Assembly (NCBI GenBank): GCA_003139545.1
Contig: PLJC01000015.1
Coordinates: 20,599 to 84,598 of the forward strand
Length of the DNA stretch: 64,000 nt
DNA from: Actinomycetota bacterium
GTDB taxonomy: Bacteria > Actinomycetota > Thermoleophilia > Gaiellales > Gaiellaceae
Reading direction: 5' to 3'
Of this stretch, positions 41,419 through 49,680 are shown one piece after another. The position numbers were made by a program, and so were the translations under genes. Every line of letters starts with the position of its first letter. Position 1 is the stretch's first letter. The notes beneath the pieces were generated by a model. The model was not told where the DNA came from. It saw only the letters and a program-made list of their open reading frames with translations, and made no database searches.

Positions 41419-42759
41419 TTAGAACCGGACGTCCTGCAGCGCCTCTGCCGCGGTGCGGTAGAGGTGGGCTGCGAGCCTGTCGTCGCCGCGCCGCGCCGCG
41501 AGGTCGCCCCGGGCGACCCAGGCAGCTGCGCGATGGCTGGCGGAGCCGAGCCGGCCGAGGCTTTCCTCGGCGGCTGCGAACGCCGCTTCCGCCTCGTCGA
41601 GGCGGTCCTGCGAGAGCAGCGCGCGTCCGAGAACGAGCTGCGCGCTGCCGAACTCATCGAGATAGTCCTCCCGGCCCTCGAGCAGCTTCAGCGCGTGACG
41701 CGCCTGTTCCTCGGCCTGCTCGATGTCGCCGCTGCGCAGATGAACCTGCGCGAGGGACGAAATGGCGCGGCCGGCATCTCCCTCGTGGCCGATGTCGAGC
41801 GCGATCCCGAAGGCCTCCTTCAGCAGCGAGACCGCTTCGTCGGTCTTGCCGAGTAGGAAGTTGAGGCCGCCGAGGTTGTTCGTGAGCTGACCGACATGCA
41901 CCCGGTCGGCGAGCGCTTCGTATGCACCGCGCGCGCGCTCGGCGTACGTGCGCGCGAGGATCCAGTGCCCCTCGCGGTCGGCGACGAGCGATGCCTGGAA
42001 GAACGCGTCGCCGATCGTGCGCGGATCACCCGCATCCTCGGCGAGCTGGAGCGCGCGCTCGATGTCCTCGCGCGCGGCCTCGTAGTCGCGCATCCGGCGC
42101 CAGCAGCGCGAGCGCCAGGAGAGGATGTTCGAGCGAAGCGAATCGGACGGCATGCCCGAGCGCTCAGCGAGACCGAGCGCCTCGTTCAGCAGCCCAAGCG
42201 ACGTCTGCACGCTATTCAGCTGGTAGCGGCAGATGCCGAGCGCGTAGAAGACTTCTGCGCGCTCGAGATCGGAGAAGTTCCCGGACTCGACGATGCCCCG
42301 AGCGGCGTTCAGCAGCTCGAGCGCAGGGCGGAGCGCGCCGAGGCGCATCTGGGTGCGGCCGGCTCCGATGAGCGCCCGCACCTCGAGCTCGGGGACGCCG
42401 GTTGCGCGTGCAGCGGACACGAGCGTCTCGTACTCGGAGGCGGCGTCCTCGTTGCGGTGCGCCTCGATCATCGTCTCGGCGCGCGCAAGAGCCGCTTCGA
42501 GCCGGCCACGCTCGTCGGTCGTGACGCCGTTCGCGAGGAACCCTGCGTCGCAGCCGAGGCGAACGGCGAGCCAGCCGATCGTCTCCGTCGTCGGGCGCGT
42601 CTTGCCGCGCTCGATCTGGGAGACGTACTCCTTCGAGAAGCGCTCGCCCGCGAGCTCGCTCTGCGTCAGCCCGGAGGCGACGCGAAGCTGACGAAGCCGC
42701 TCTCCGAGCCGGAGGGCGGACGTCGTAGCCTGGCTGCGGAGTGCGGTCTCTCGGGCCAT
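41419..42759 (-). CDS. XRE-type HTH regulator with TPR domain (RRNPP-like architecture)
   Basis: The 446-residue protein has an HTH at residues 16-65 (LGERLRQLRVASGLTQSELAGERFSKEYVSQIERGKTRPTTETI) and a TPR array from about residue 85 to the end, with repeats such as GALRPALELLNAARGIVES, TSLGLLNEALGLAERSGM and GDIEQAEEQARHALKLLEG. The array covers about 350 residues, like Rap, NprR and PlcR receptors. It shares the same plan as the protein at 18237 but is clearly diverged. A short peptide gene follows 19 nt downstream. An inverted repeat TAGGG-N8-CCCTA lies 6 nt before its ATG, a possible self-operator. Confidence 0.9.
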   Translation of the reverse strand: MARETALRSQATTSALRLGERLRQLRVASGLTQSELAGERFSKEYVSQIERGKTRPTTETIGWLAVRLGCDAGFLANGVTTDERGRLEAALARAETMIEAHRNEDAASEYETLVSAARATGVPELEVRALIGAGRTQMRLGALRPALELLNAARGIVESGNFSDLERAEVFYALGICRYQLNSVQTSLGLLNEALGLAERSGMPSDSLRSNILSWRSRCWRRMRDYEAAREDIERALQLAEDAGDPRTIGDAFFQASLVADREGHWILARTYAERARGAYEALADRVHVGQLTNNLGGLNFLLGKTDEAVSLLKEAFGIALDIGHEGDAGRAISSLAQVHLRSGDIEQAEEQARHALKLLEGREDYLDEFGSAQLVLGRALLSQDRLDEAEAAFAAAEESLGRLGSASHRAAAWVARGDLAARRGDDRLAAHLYRTAAEALQDVRF

Positions 42760-42764
42760 GCGGT

Positions 42765-42782
42765 TAGGGGTAGTGAACCCTA
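42765..42782. promoter_or_regulatory. Inverted repeat upstream of the XRE-TPR gene
   Basis: TAGGG and CCCTA flank 8 nt, ending 6 nt from the start codon. A second stem GATGGCC/GGCCATC with a 5-nt loop lies at 42801-42819. Both could serve in autoregulation of the regulator. No binding evidence is available. Confidence 0.35.
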
Positions 42783-42891
42783 CGCTTCACAAAAACGCAA
42801 GATGGCCACCTCGGCCATCCCCCTAAAAGGGCATAAGCAAGCGGAAAAGACGGTGAACCAGCGGGTTTTCAAAATCACTTGACCAGGGTAC

Positions 42892-42920
42892 TTGACTCGC
42901 CCCGGGACCGGACGTATAGT
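42892..42920 (+). promoter_or_regulatory. Near-consensus housekeeping promoter without an adjacent gene
   Basis: TTGACT (42892-42897) and TATAGT (42915-42920) are separated by exactly 17 bp, the best promoter match in the window. Transcription would begin near 42927. No open reading frame with a ribosome site follows before the terminator at 43060. Confidence 0.75.
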
Positions 42921-42926
42921 GCGGCT

Positions 42927-43090
42927 CACCTTGCAACCGAGCCGGACGCTAGGCGGGTTTGCAGGGGGCGCGTCGCCGCAGCCCAGCGACACCGGAAATC
43001 CCGCCTGAGCCGCAGAGCCGGGGCTCCGATACGCAGGGAGTACGCGCCTCTAATAAGAAAAGGCCCCGGAGCCGCAGCCGGGGCCTTCTT
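42927..43090 (+). ncRNA. Candidate structured small RNA of about 165 nt
   Basis: The unit is bounded by the strong promoter at 42892 and the intrinsic terminator at 43060. Inside, AGGCGGG (42951-42957) can pair with CCCGCCT (43000-43006), enclosing a GC-rich region with a further GGC-GCGTC-GCC stem. No Shine-Dalgarno sequence precedes any ATG or GTG. It does not match the consensus of tmRNA, SRP RNA, or the TPP, SAM, cobalamin or c-di-GMP riboswitches as far as I can judge by eye; 6S-like RNA cannot be excluded. Neighbouring genes both lie on the other strand, so it is not a leader. Confidence 0.6.
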
Positions 43091-43096
43091 CTTTCT
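43060..43096 (+). terminator. Intrinsic terminator of the candidate small RNA
   Basis: Perfect 10-bp arms AAGGCCCCGG and CCGGGGCCTT enclose an 8-nt loop and are followed by CTTCTTTCT. This is the clearest intrinsic terminator in the window. Confidence 0.8.
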
Positions 43097-43097
43097 C

Positions 43098-43291
43098 CGG
43101 CCGAAAGTGCTCCGCACTTTCGGCCGATGAAGGGTCCCGCTTCGCGGGAGCGCTCGCGGGCGGAGCCCGCGAGCTCTTACGGTCTGTAGGCGGATGGGTG
43201 TTCTGTGCGGCCCGGGGTGGGCTGCGCCCATCCCGGGAGCCGCTGGTTCGCCTCCGCGTAAGCCGGCTTCGCCTGGCTTACGCTCCGGCCT
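43098..43291 (+). repeat. Multi-hairpin intergenic repeat, copy B
   Basis: It matches 12591-12780 in opposite orientation. Five consecutive stems are visible: 43098-43126 (CGGCCGAAAGTGC arms, 13 bp), 43135-43149 (TCCCGC), 43152-43174 (GCTCGCGGGC, 10 bp), 43211-43237 (CCCGGGGTGGGC, 12 bp with one G-T pair) and 43257-43282 (CGTAAGCC). The first three and the fourth have 3-nt loops. Short open frames across it are by-products. The 42760-43328 gap therefore holds an operator-like repeat, a small RNA unit and this repeat, but no protein gene. Confidence 0.8.
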
Positions 43292-43328
43292 GGGTCGTCG
43301 TCTGGGCGGAACGCTTAGAGCAACTGCT

Positions 43329-43925
43329 TTAGGACCGCATCCAATCGAGCCGTGCGGCTCGGATGCGGTCGACCTCGTCGTCTCCGAGCAGGCCGACGCG
43401 GCGGCCGACCATGCCGAAGACGCCGCCGGCGAGGAAGACCCACGCTTCGGCCTCCGCATCGCGGTCGGCATGGAGCGAGCCCTCGGCCTGGCCGCGGCGG
43501 ATCGCATTCGCAACGAAGTCGTGCACCTCGCGCATGTGCTTGCGCAGGTGCTTCCGGAGCTCTGCGTCCTCCGCTGCCTCGCCGAGCGCCTGGACCCACA
43601 GCTCGGCGAGCTGGAACTTGCAGTCGCGGACGGAGAAGTGCCCGCGGCCCATCTCGGCGAGGCCCGACGCCACGTCGGGCGCGCCGTCGAGCACCTCGGT
43701 CCATTTCGCCCGCGCCTTGCTCCACACGTGGTCGAGCGCGGCGAGGTACAGCTCGCGCTTCGAGGCGAAGTGGCGGTACAGGATCGGCTCCGAGATGCCC
43801 GCCGCCCGCGCGATCTCCGCCGTCGTCGTGCCGCGGTAGCTCCCGTCCGAGAAGACCCGGATGGCCGTCTCGATCAGGAGCCGGCGGCGCTCCGCCGCCG
43901 GCAGCCGGACGGGGGCGACGCTCAC
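43329..43925 (-). CDS. TetR family transcriptional regulator
   Basis: The 198-residue repressor has the TetR HTH at residues 13-58 (RRRLLIETAIRVFSDGSYRGTTTAEIARAAGISEPILYRHFASKRELYLAAL). The C-terminal ligand domain is helical with no recognised specificity. It starts at GTG 43925, overlapping the stop of the DHA2 exporter by four bases, so the two are co-transcribed. The palindrome at 45402, upstream of the exporter, is its probable operator. Confidence 0.93.
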   Translation of the reverse strand: MSVAPVRLPAAERRRLLIETAIRVFSDGSYRGTTTAEIARAAGISEPILYRHFASKRELYLAALDHVWSKARAKWTEVLDGAPDVASGLAEMGRGHFSVRDCKFQLAELWVQALGEAAEDAELRKHLRKHMREVHDFVANAIRRGQAEGSLHADRDAEAEAWVFLAGGVFGMVGRRVGLLGDDEVDRIRAARLDWMRS

Positions 43926-45376
43926 GCCGCCTCGGTGACCGACGTCGTGGACGACTCTGCTGCGGGCTCGCGATGCCGCGCGTGCTGCAGCGTGGTCGCG
44001 GCGATGACCGCGCCTGCGAGGGCGATGATCGCGGCAACGGTCGTCGCGTGCTGGAAGCCGGAGACGAACGCGTCGGCCCTCGAGTGGCCGGACGCGAGCG
44101 AGCTCGAGATCCCGGACGCGACGATCGCGCCCATGATCGCGATGCCGAGCGAGCCGCCGACCTGGCGCATGCTGTTCAGTACCGCGGAGCCGACGCCGGC
44201 CTTCTCCGGCCGCACGGACGCCATCGCCGCAGCGGTGGTCGGCGCCATCGCAGCGGCCATGCCGGCGCCGCCGAGGATCATCGCCGGGAGCAGGCCCCAC
44301 CACGTCGTGTGCGCGTTCATGCGCGAAAACAGGAAGAGCGACAGCGCGACGATCGCCATGCCGGACGAGACGAACGGCCGTGGCCCGAAGCGGTCCGACA
44401 GCCGGCCGGCCTGCGGCGCGAGCAGGATGATCAGCAGCGTCCAGGGCAGGAACGACGCGCCTGCCTGGATCGGCGAGTAGCCCAGGACCTGCTGGAGGTA
44501 GAGCGAGACGTAGAAGAACACGCCGAACATCGCCAGCCCGACGAGCAGCATGACGCCGTTCGCGCCGGAGAAGCCGCGGTTGCGGAACAGGCTCAGGTCG
44601 AGCATCGGCAGGCGCTGGTGCTGCTCGAGCAGGATGAACGAGGCGAGCGACACGACCGCGACGGCGAAGGAGCCGAGGATGCGGCCCGACGTCCACCCGT
44701 AGGTGTTCGCCTCGATGAGCGCGTAGCTGAGCGCGAACAGACCGAGCGCAGAGGTGAAGAGGCCCGGCACGTCCGGCCGCTGCACGCGCGAGGTGTCGCG
44801 CGACTCCTCGATGAAGGCGAACGCTGCGACGATCGCGATCGCGCCGATCGGGACGTTGATGAAGAAGATCCAGTTCCAGTTGATGTGCTCCGTGATCACG
44901 CCGCCCGCGAGCGGCCCGATCGCGAGCGCGAGGGCGGAGACGCCCGCCCAGATCCCGATCGCCGTCCCGCGCTGGCGCGGCGGGAACGTGACCGTGATGA
45001 TCGAGAGCGTCGACGGGTTCATCAACGCTGCGCCCACGCCCTGCACGACGCGCGCGCCGATGAGGACGGTCGCGCTACCGGCGAGACCGCAGCCGAGCGA
45101 CGACAGCGTGAAAATGATGAGCCCCACGACGAAGATCAGGCGCCGGCCATACAGATCGGCGAGCTTGCCGCCGGTGAGCATGAGCGCCCCGAATGTGAGC
45201 GCGTACCCGGTGACCACCCACTCGAGCTCGGAAACCTTGAGGTGCAGCGACTTCTGTAGCGTCGGCAGCGCCACGTTCACGATCGTGTTGTCGAGCATGA
45301 TCATGAAGAGGCCGAATGAAACGGCCGCCAGCGTCCACCACTTCTTGTTCTCCTCCGCGAATATGCGAGCCTTCAA
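43922..45376 (-). CDS. MFS exporter, DHA2 (EmrB/QacA) family
   Basis: The 484-residue protein has 14 predicted membrane segments. It opens WWTLAAVSFGLFMIMLDNTIVNVALPTLQ and contains motif A GGKLADLYGRRLIFVVG and GPLAGGVITEHINWNWIFFINVPIG, as in EmrB/QacA drug exporters. A TTG start is used, with GGTGAGGG just upstream. It is co-transcribed with the TetR gene and divergent from an acyl-CoA ligase. The substrate could be a drug or a hydrophobic acid handled by the neighbouring ligase. Confidence 0.92.
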   Translation of the reverse strand: MKARIFAEENKKWWTLAAVSFGLFMIMLDNTIVNVALPTLQKSLHLKVSELEWVVTGYALTFGALMLTGGKLADLYGRRLIFVVGLIIFTLSSLGCGLAGSATVLIGARVVQGVGAALMNPSTLSIITVTFPPRQRGTAIGIWAGVSALALAIGPLAGGVITEHINWNWIFFINVPIGAIAIVAAFAFIEESRDTSRVQRPDVPGLFTSALGLFALSYALIEANTYGWTSGRILGSFAVAVVSLASFILLEQHQRLPMLDLSLFRNRGFSGANGVMLLVGLAMFGVFFYVSLYLQQVLGYSPIQAGASFLPWTLLIILLAPQAGRLSDRFGPRPFVSSGMAIVALSLFLFSRMNAHTTWWGLLPAMILGGAGMAAAMAPTTAAAMASVRPEKAGVGSAVLNSMRQVGGSLGIAIMGAIVASGISSSLASGHSRADAFVSGFQHATTVAAIIALAGAVIAATTLQHARHREPAAESSTTSVTEAA

Positions 45377-45401
45377 GCCCTCACCTTCCCCTGTTAGCGA
45401 C

Positions 45402-45414
45402 CACTAAGTTAGTG
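45402..45414. promoter_or_regulatory. Palindrome in the divergent region, probable TetR operator
   Basis: CACTAA-G-TTAGTG is a perfect inverted repeat, 25 nt upstream of the exporter start and 9 nt before the ligase ATG. Flanking GTTAG and CTAGC extend the symmetry loosely. Its position allows control of both divergent transcripts. Confidence 0.6.
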
Positions 45415-45423
45415 CAGACTAGC

Positions 45424-47292
45424 ATGAGCGACTTTGTCTGGGAGCCGACTCCCGAGTACGTCGAGCGCGCCAATCTGACGCGCCTCGCGGGGCGCCTCGG
45501 CGCGGACGGGTATCCGGAGCTGCACCGCATCTCCATCGAGGAGCCCGACCGCTTCTGGCCGGCGCTCATCGAGGATCTCGGCATCGAGTTCTCGCGGCCC
45601 TGGGACGCAGTCCTCGACGATTCGCGCGGCCCGGAGTGGACGCGGTGGTTCGTCGGCGGCCGGCTGAACGTCGCGCGCGTCTGCGTCCACCGCCGCGCGG
45701 CGTCCGACGCGGAGGCGCTCGTCGGGCTGTACGAGGACGGCGAGCGGGACTCGCTCACGTGGGCGGAGGCATCGCGCGAGGTGACGCAGCTGGCGGAGGC
45801 GCTCGTCGAGCTCGGCGTCGAGCCGGGCGACCGCGTCGCGATCTTGATGCCGATGTGTCCCGCGGTCGCGATCGCGTCGCACGCGTGCGCGCACGTCGGT
45901 GCGGTGCAGGTGCCGATCTTCTCCGGCTTCGCCGGGCCTGCGATCGCGACGCGGCTCGAGGACTCGCAGGCGAAGGTCGTCATCTGCGCCGACTGGTCGC
46001 TGCGGCGCGGCAAGCGGATGGACATGCGCGCGACGCTCGACGACGCTGGACGCTTCGCCGTCGAGCACGTGATCGAGTGGAACCGCGAGTCCCGCGCGTG
46101 GCCGGAGGTCGTGACGAAGCAGCCGGGGACGCTGCCGCCGCTCGAGGTGGACAGCGAGACGCCGTACCTGCTCGCCTACACCTCCGGCACGACCGGCAAG
46201 CCGAAAGGGGCGCTGCACGTGCAGGGCGGCTTCCTCGTCTCCATCGCGCGCGAGACCGCGTACCAGACCAACGTGAGCGAAGGCGACCGCATCCACTTCG
46301 CCACCGACATGGGCTGGATCATGGGGCCGTGGACCGTCGTCGGCGGCGGCGCGGCCGGCGCGACCATCGTGTTCGCGGAAGGCGCGCCGGACTGGCCCGA
46401 CGACCGGCTGTGGCGCCTCGTCGAGTCGGAGCGCATCTCCATGCTCGGCGTGTCACCGACGCTCGTGCGAGCGCTCATCCCGAAGGGCGAGCCGCAGACG
46501 GATCTCTCCTCGCTGCGCGCGATCTGCACGACGGGCGAGCCGTGGAACCCCGACCCGTACCGCTGGCTCTCTGACAAGGTCGGCGGCTCGCGCGTCCCGA
46601 TCGTCAACTGCTCGGGCGGCACGGAGGTGGGCGCGTGCTTCCTCACGACGATCGTCACCGAGCCGATCAAGGCGGTTTCAGTCGGTTTCCCCGCGGTCGG
46701 CGAGGACATGGACGTCGTCGACGCGGAGGGCAACTCCGTCCGCGGCGAGGTGGGCGAGCTCGTCTGCCGCCGTCCGTGGCCGGGGATGACGCGCGGCATC
46801 TGGGGCGACGACGAGCGCTACCTCGACACGTACTGGCGCCGCTTCCCGGGCATCTGGACGCACGGCGACTGGGCGTCGGTGGACGAGGACGGCTACTGGT
46901 TCCTGCACGGAAGGAGCGACGACACGCTGAACATCGCCGGCAAGCGCATCGGCCCGGCCGAGCTCGAGTCGGCCGCGATCGCGAGCGGCATCGTCGCCGA
47001 GGCTGCCGCGGTGGGCGTCCCGCACGAGGTGAAGGGCGAGGTGGCGTGGGTCTTCTGCGTGCCGAGCGGCGACGTCCGTGACGACGCGCTGGTGGCGGGT
47101 GCGGTGACGGACGCGCTCGGCAAGGCATTCAAGCCCGATCGAATCGTGTGGGTGAGCGCGCTGCCGAAGACGCGTTCCGCGAAGATCGTCCGTCGCGCGG
47201 TTCGTGCGCGTGCGCTCGGGGAGGATCCGGGCGACCTGTCGACGCTCGAGAACCCCGAGTCGCTGGAGGAGATTGCAGATGCTGTCAGCTGA
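45424..47292 (+). CDS. AMP-dependent acyl/acetyl-CoA synthetase
   Basis: The 622-residue ligase activates a carboxylic acid with ATP and CoA. The P-loop-like motif is YTSGTTGKPKGALHVQGG near residue 255, followed by TDMGWIMGPWTVVGGG. The adenylate motif is GDWASVDEDGYWFLHGRSDD, and the C-terminal PKTRSAKIVRR has the catalytic Lys. The whole-length similarity is to acetate/propionate-type ACS rather than long-chain ligases, though it lacks several residues shared with the Acs at 58952. ATG 45424 is chosen because it lies after the palindrome; an upstream extension would run through the operator. Confidence 0.9.
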   Translation: MSDFVWEPTPEYVERANLTRLAGRLGADGYPELHRISIEEPDRFWPALIEDLGIEFSRPWDAVLDDSRGPEWTRWFVGGRLNVARVCVHRRAASDAEALVGLYEDGERDSLTWAEASREVTQLAEALVELGVEPGDRVAILMPMCPAVAIASHACAHVGAVQVPIFSGFAGPAIATRLEDSQAKVVICADWSLRRGKRMDMRATLDDAGRFAVEHVIEWNRESRAWPEVVTKQPGTLPPLEVDSETPYLLAYTSGTTGKPKGALHVQGGFLVSIARETAYQTNVSEGDRIHFATDMGWIMGPWTVVGGGAAGATIVFAEGAPDWPDDRLWRLVESERISMLGVSPTLVRALIPKGEPQTDLSSLRAICTTGEPWNPDPYRWLSDKVGGSRVPIVNCSGGTEVGACFLTTIVTEPIKAVSVGFPAVGEDMDVVDAEGNSVRGEVGELVCRRPWPGMTRGIWGDDERYLDTYWRRFPGIWTHGDWASVDEDGYWFLHGRSDDTLNIAGKRIGPAELESAAIASGIVAEAAAVGVPHEVKGEVAWVFCVPSGDVRDDALVAGAVTDALGKAFKPDRIVWVSALPKTRSAKIVRRAVRARALGEDPGDLSTLENPESLEEIADAVS

Positions 47293-48034
47293 GCTGCGTG
47301 GAACGGCCCTCGTGACCGGCGGCGGGCGCGGGATCGGCGCGAACATCGCGCGGGAGCTCGCGCATGCCGGGATGGACGTCGTCGTCACCGGCCGCACCGC
47401 CGAGGAGGTGCGCGCGGTGGCGGAGGAGATCGGCGGGCGCGCGCTCGTCGGCGACGTCTCGAAGCGCGAAGACGTTGCACGCTGGTGCGGCGACGTCGGC
47501 GCGGTCGACCTGCTCGTGAACAACGCCGGCATCTCCGGGCCGGAGGATCCGCTCGGCGATGTCGACGCGTGGTGGCACACGTTCGAGGTGAACGTCCTCG
47601 GCACGTACATGTGCTGCCGCGCGTTCGCCCCACTGATGGTCGAGCGCGGCGGCGGGCGCATTGTCAACGTCGCTTCGGGCTCCGCGTACCTGCCGCCGCG
47701 AGACGGCCCGAACAGCACCGCGTACCCGGCGAGCAAGGCGGCCGTCCATCGCTTCTCCGAGGTGCTCGCTGCCTCGCTGACGCCGCAGAGCGTGTTCGTA
47801 TTCTCGATCTCGCCCGGGCTCGTACGGACGGCGATGACGTCCTGGCTCGGCGACGACGCGCCGTGGACGCCGCCGGAATGCGCACCGCGGCTCGTGCACG
47901 CACTCGCGACGGGTGAGTTCGACCGGCTCGCCGGCCGATACCTCCACGCCGAGCACGATCCACCCGAGCAGCTGCGGGAGCGGATCGACGCGATCGTCGA
48001 GGACGACCTGAACGCGATCCGCCTCCGCCGCTAG
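47279..48034 (+). CDS. Short-chain dehydrogenase/reductase
   Basis: The 251-residue enzyme has ALVTGGGRGIGANIARELA at residues 9-27, NNAGISGPEDP near residue 80, IVNVASGSAYL and the catalytic YPASKAA near residue 152. It starts at an ATG with GGAGGA eight bases upstream, 14 nt inside the ligase gene, so translation is coupled. A 3-hydroxyacyl or alcohol substrate linked to the ligase is plausible but unproven. Confidence 0.9.
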   Translation: MLSAELRGTALVTGGGRGIGANIARELAHAGMDVVVTGRTAEEVRAVAEEIGGRALVGDVSKREDVARWCGDVGAVDLLVNNAGISGPEDPLGDVDAWWHTFEVNVLGTYMCCRAFAPLMVERGGGRIVNVASGSAYLPPRDGPNSTAYPASKAAVHRFSEVLAASLTPQSVFVFSISPGLVRTAMTSWLGDDAPWTPPECAPRLVHALATGEFDRLAGRYLHAEHDPPEQLRERIDAIVEDDLNAIRLRR

Positions 48035-48061
48035 CGGTTTTCGCCTGGTAGTCTCAAACCT

Positions 48062-49639
48062 GTGAGACTCGCCCTCGCCCAGATCGACCCCACCGTCGGC
48101 GACCTGGCCGGGAACCGCGCGCTCATCCTCGACCGGCTCGAACGGGCGAAGGCCGCAGGCGCCGATCTTGCGGTGTTTCCCGAGCTCGCGGTCACCGGCT
48201 ATCCGCCCGAGGACCTGCTCCTCCGGCCGGGCTTCGTCCGCGCCGCCGAGGAGTCGCTCGAGCAGATCGCGGGCGCCGTCCACGGCATCGTCGCGATCGT
48301 CGGTGCACCGCACGCCGACGGCGGACGCCTCTACAACGTCGCCGCCATCTGCGCCGACGGCGAGGTGAAGGAGCACGTGCGCAAGCAGCTCCTCCCGAAC
48401 TACGGCGTGTTCGACGAGGTGCGGTACTTCACGCCGGGAACCGACGCCGCTCCGATCGAGGTCGGAGAGACGAAGGTCGGCGTCACCGTCTGCGAAGACA
48501 TGTGGCAGCCCGGACCGCCGGCGTCAGAGCTCACGCGGTTGGGCGCGCGGCTGCTCATCAACATCTCGGCGTCGCCGTTCCACATCGGCAAGGACCGCAC
48601 GCGCGAAGAGATGTTCCGTGCACGCGCGCGCGACAACAAGACGTCCGTCGTGTTCTGCAACACCGTCGGCGGCCAGGACGAGCTGCTCTTCGACGGACAT
48701 TCCTGCGTGATCGACGAACGCGGCGAGGTGATAGCGCGCGCACCCGGGTTCGAGGAAGCGCTGCTCATCGTCGATCTCGACGCCCCGGGACCGATCGCTC
48801 CCTTCGCCGACGAGCTCGAGCAGATGCGCCAGGCGCTCGTGCTCGGCCTGCAGGACTACGCGCGCAAGAACGGATTCGAGCAGGTGGTCGTCGGCGTCAG
48901 CGGCGGCATCGACTCGGCGGTCGTCGCGGCGCTCGCGGTCCAGGCACTCGGCCCGCAGTCGGTGCACTGCGTGTCGATGCCGTCGCGCTTCTCTTCCGAG
49001 GCGACGCGCGCCGACGCGCGCCGGCTGGCGACGGACCTCGACGCAGGGTTCCAGGAGATCGAGATCGAGTCTGTGTTCGAGACCTACCTCGCGGTGCTCG
49101 GGCCGATCTTCGCCGGCCGTGAGCCCGATCTGACGGAGGAGAACCTTCAGGCGCGCATCCGCGGCACGCTGCTCATGGCGCTCTCGAACAAGTTCGGCTG
49201 GCTGCTCGTCGCCACCGGGAACAAGTCGGAGCTCTCGGTCGGCTACGCGACGCTGTACGGCGACATGGCAGGCGGCTTCGCGCTGCTGAAGGACGTCTAC
49301 AAGACCGACGTCTTCCGGCTTGCGAGGCATCTCGGGACGATTCCGCAGTCGATCATCGACCGCGCGCCGAGCGCCGAGCTGCGCGCAGACCAGCTGGACG
49401 AGGACTCGCTTCCGCCCTACCCCGCGCTCGACCAGGTGCTGGAGGCGTACGTCGAGGAGGACCGTTCGCTCGAGGAGCTGTCGGCGGACGGATTCGATCC
49501 CGACGTCGTCGAGCGCGCCGTGGCGATGATCGACCGCGCCGAGTACAAGCGCCGCCAGGCGCCGCCCGGCGTGCGACTGCGCCCGAAGGCGTTCGGACGC
49601 GACCGGCGGACGCCGATCACGAATCACTGGCGCAGCTGA
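48062..49639 (+). CDS. nadE: Glutamine-dependent NAD+ synthetase
   Basis: The 525-residue enzyme makes NAD from deamido-NAD. The N-terminal nitrilase-type glutaminase has the triad Glu in FPELAVTGYPPEDLL, Lys in RKQLLPNYGVFDEVRYF and Cys in VCEDMWQPG. The synthetase half has the PP-loop VGVSGGIDSAVVAALA near residue 279 and ATGNKSELSVGYATLYGDMAGG. Length is that of the shorter bacterial form (about 540), not the 680-residue mycobacterial form. TAGTCT ends 7 nt before the GTG start with no Shine-Dalgarno sequence, so it appears leaderless. Confidence 0.95.
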   Translation: MRLALAQIDPTVGDLAGNRALILDRLERAKAAGADLAVFPELAVTGYPPEDLLLRPGFVRAAEESLEQIAGAVHGIVAIVGAPHADGGRLYNVAAICADGEVKEHVRKQLLPNYGVFDEVRYFTPGTDAAPIEVGETKVGVTVCEDMWQPGPPASELTRLGARLLINISASPFHIGKDRTREEMFRARARDNKTSVVFCNTVGGQDELLFDGHSCVIDERGEVIARAPGFEEALLIVDLDAPGPIAPFADELEQMRQALVLGLQDYARKNGFEQVVVGVSGGIDSAVVAALAVQALGPQSVHCVSMPSRFSSEATRADARRLATDLDAGFQEIEIESVFETYLAVLGPIFAGREPDLTEENLQARIRGTLLMALSNKFGWLLVATGNKSELSVGYATLYGDMAGGFALLKDVYKTDVFRLARHLGTIPQSIIDRAPSAELRADQLDEDSLPPYPALDQVLEAYVEEDRSLEELSADGFDPDVVERAVAMIDRAEYKRRQAPPGVRLRPKAFGRDRRTPITNHWRS

Positions 49640-49680
49640 GCCTCAAGCGCGGATCGCCCCGCGCCGATACCGAACGCGCC

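Noticed and set aside
42927-43060. Assignment of the small RNA to a known riboswitch (TPP, SAM, cobalamin, c-di-GMP, c-di-AMP)
   Set aside because: No class-defining conserved core could be seen, and no gene lies downstream on the same strand.
42959-43189. Possible small plus-strand protein across the candidate small RNA and its terminator
   Set aside because: It starts at TTG with no ribosome site and runs through a perfect intrinsic terminator into the repeat.
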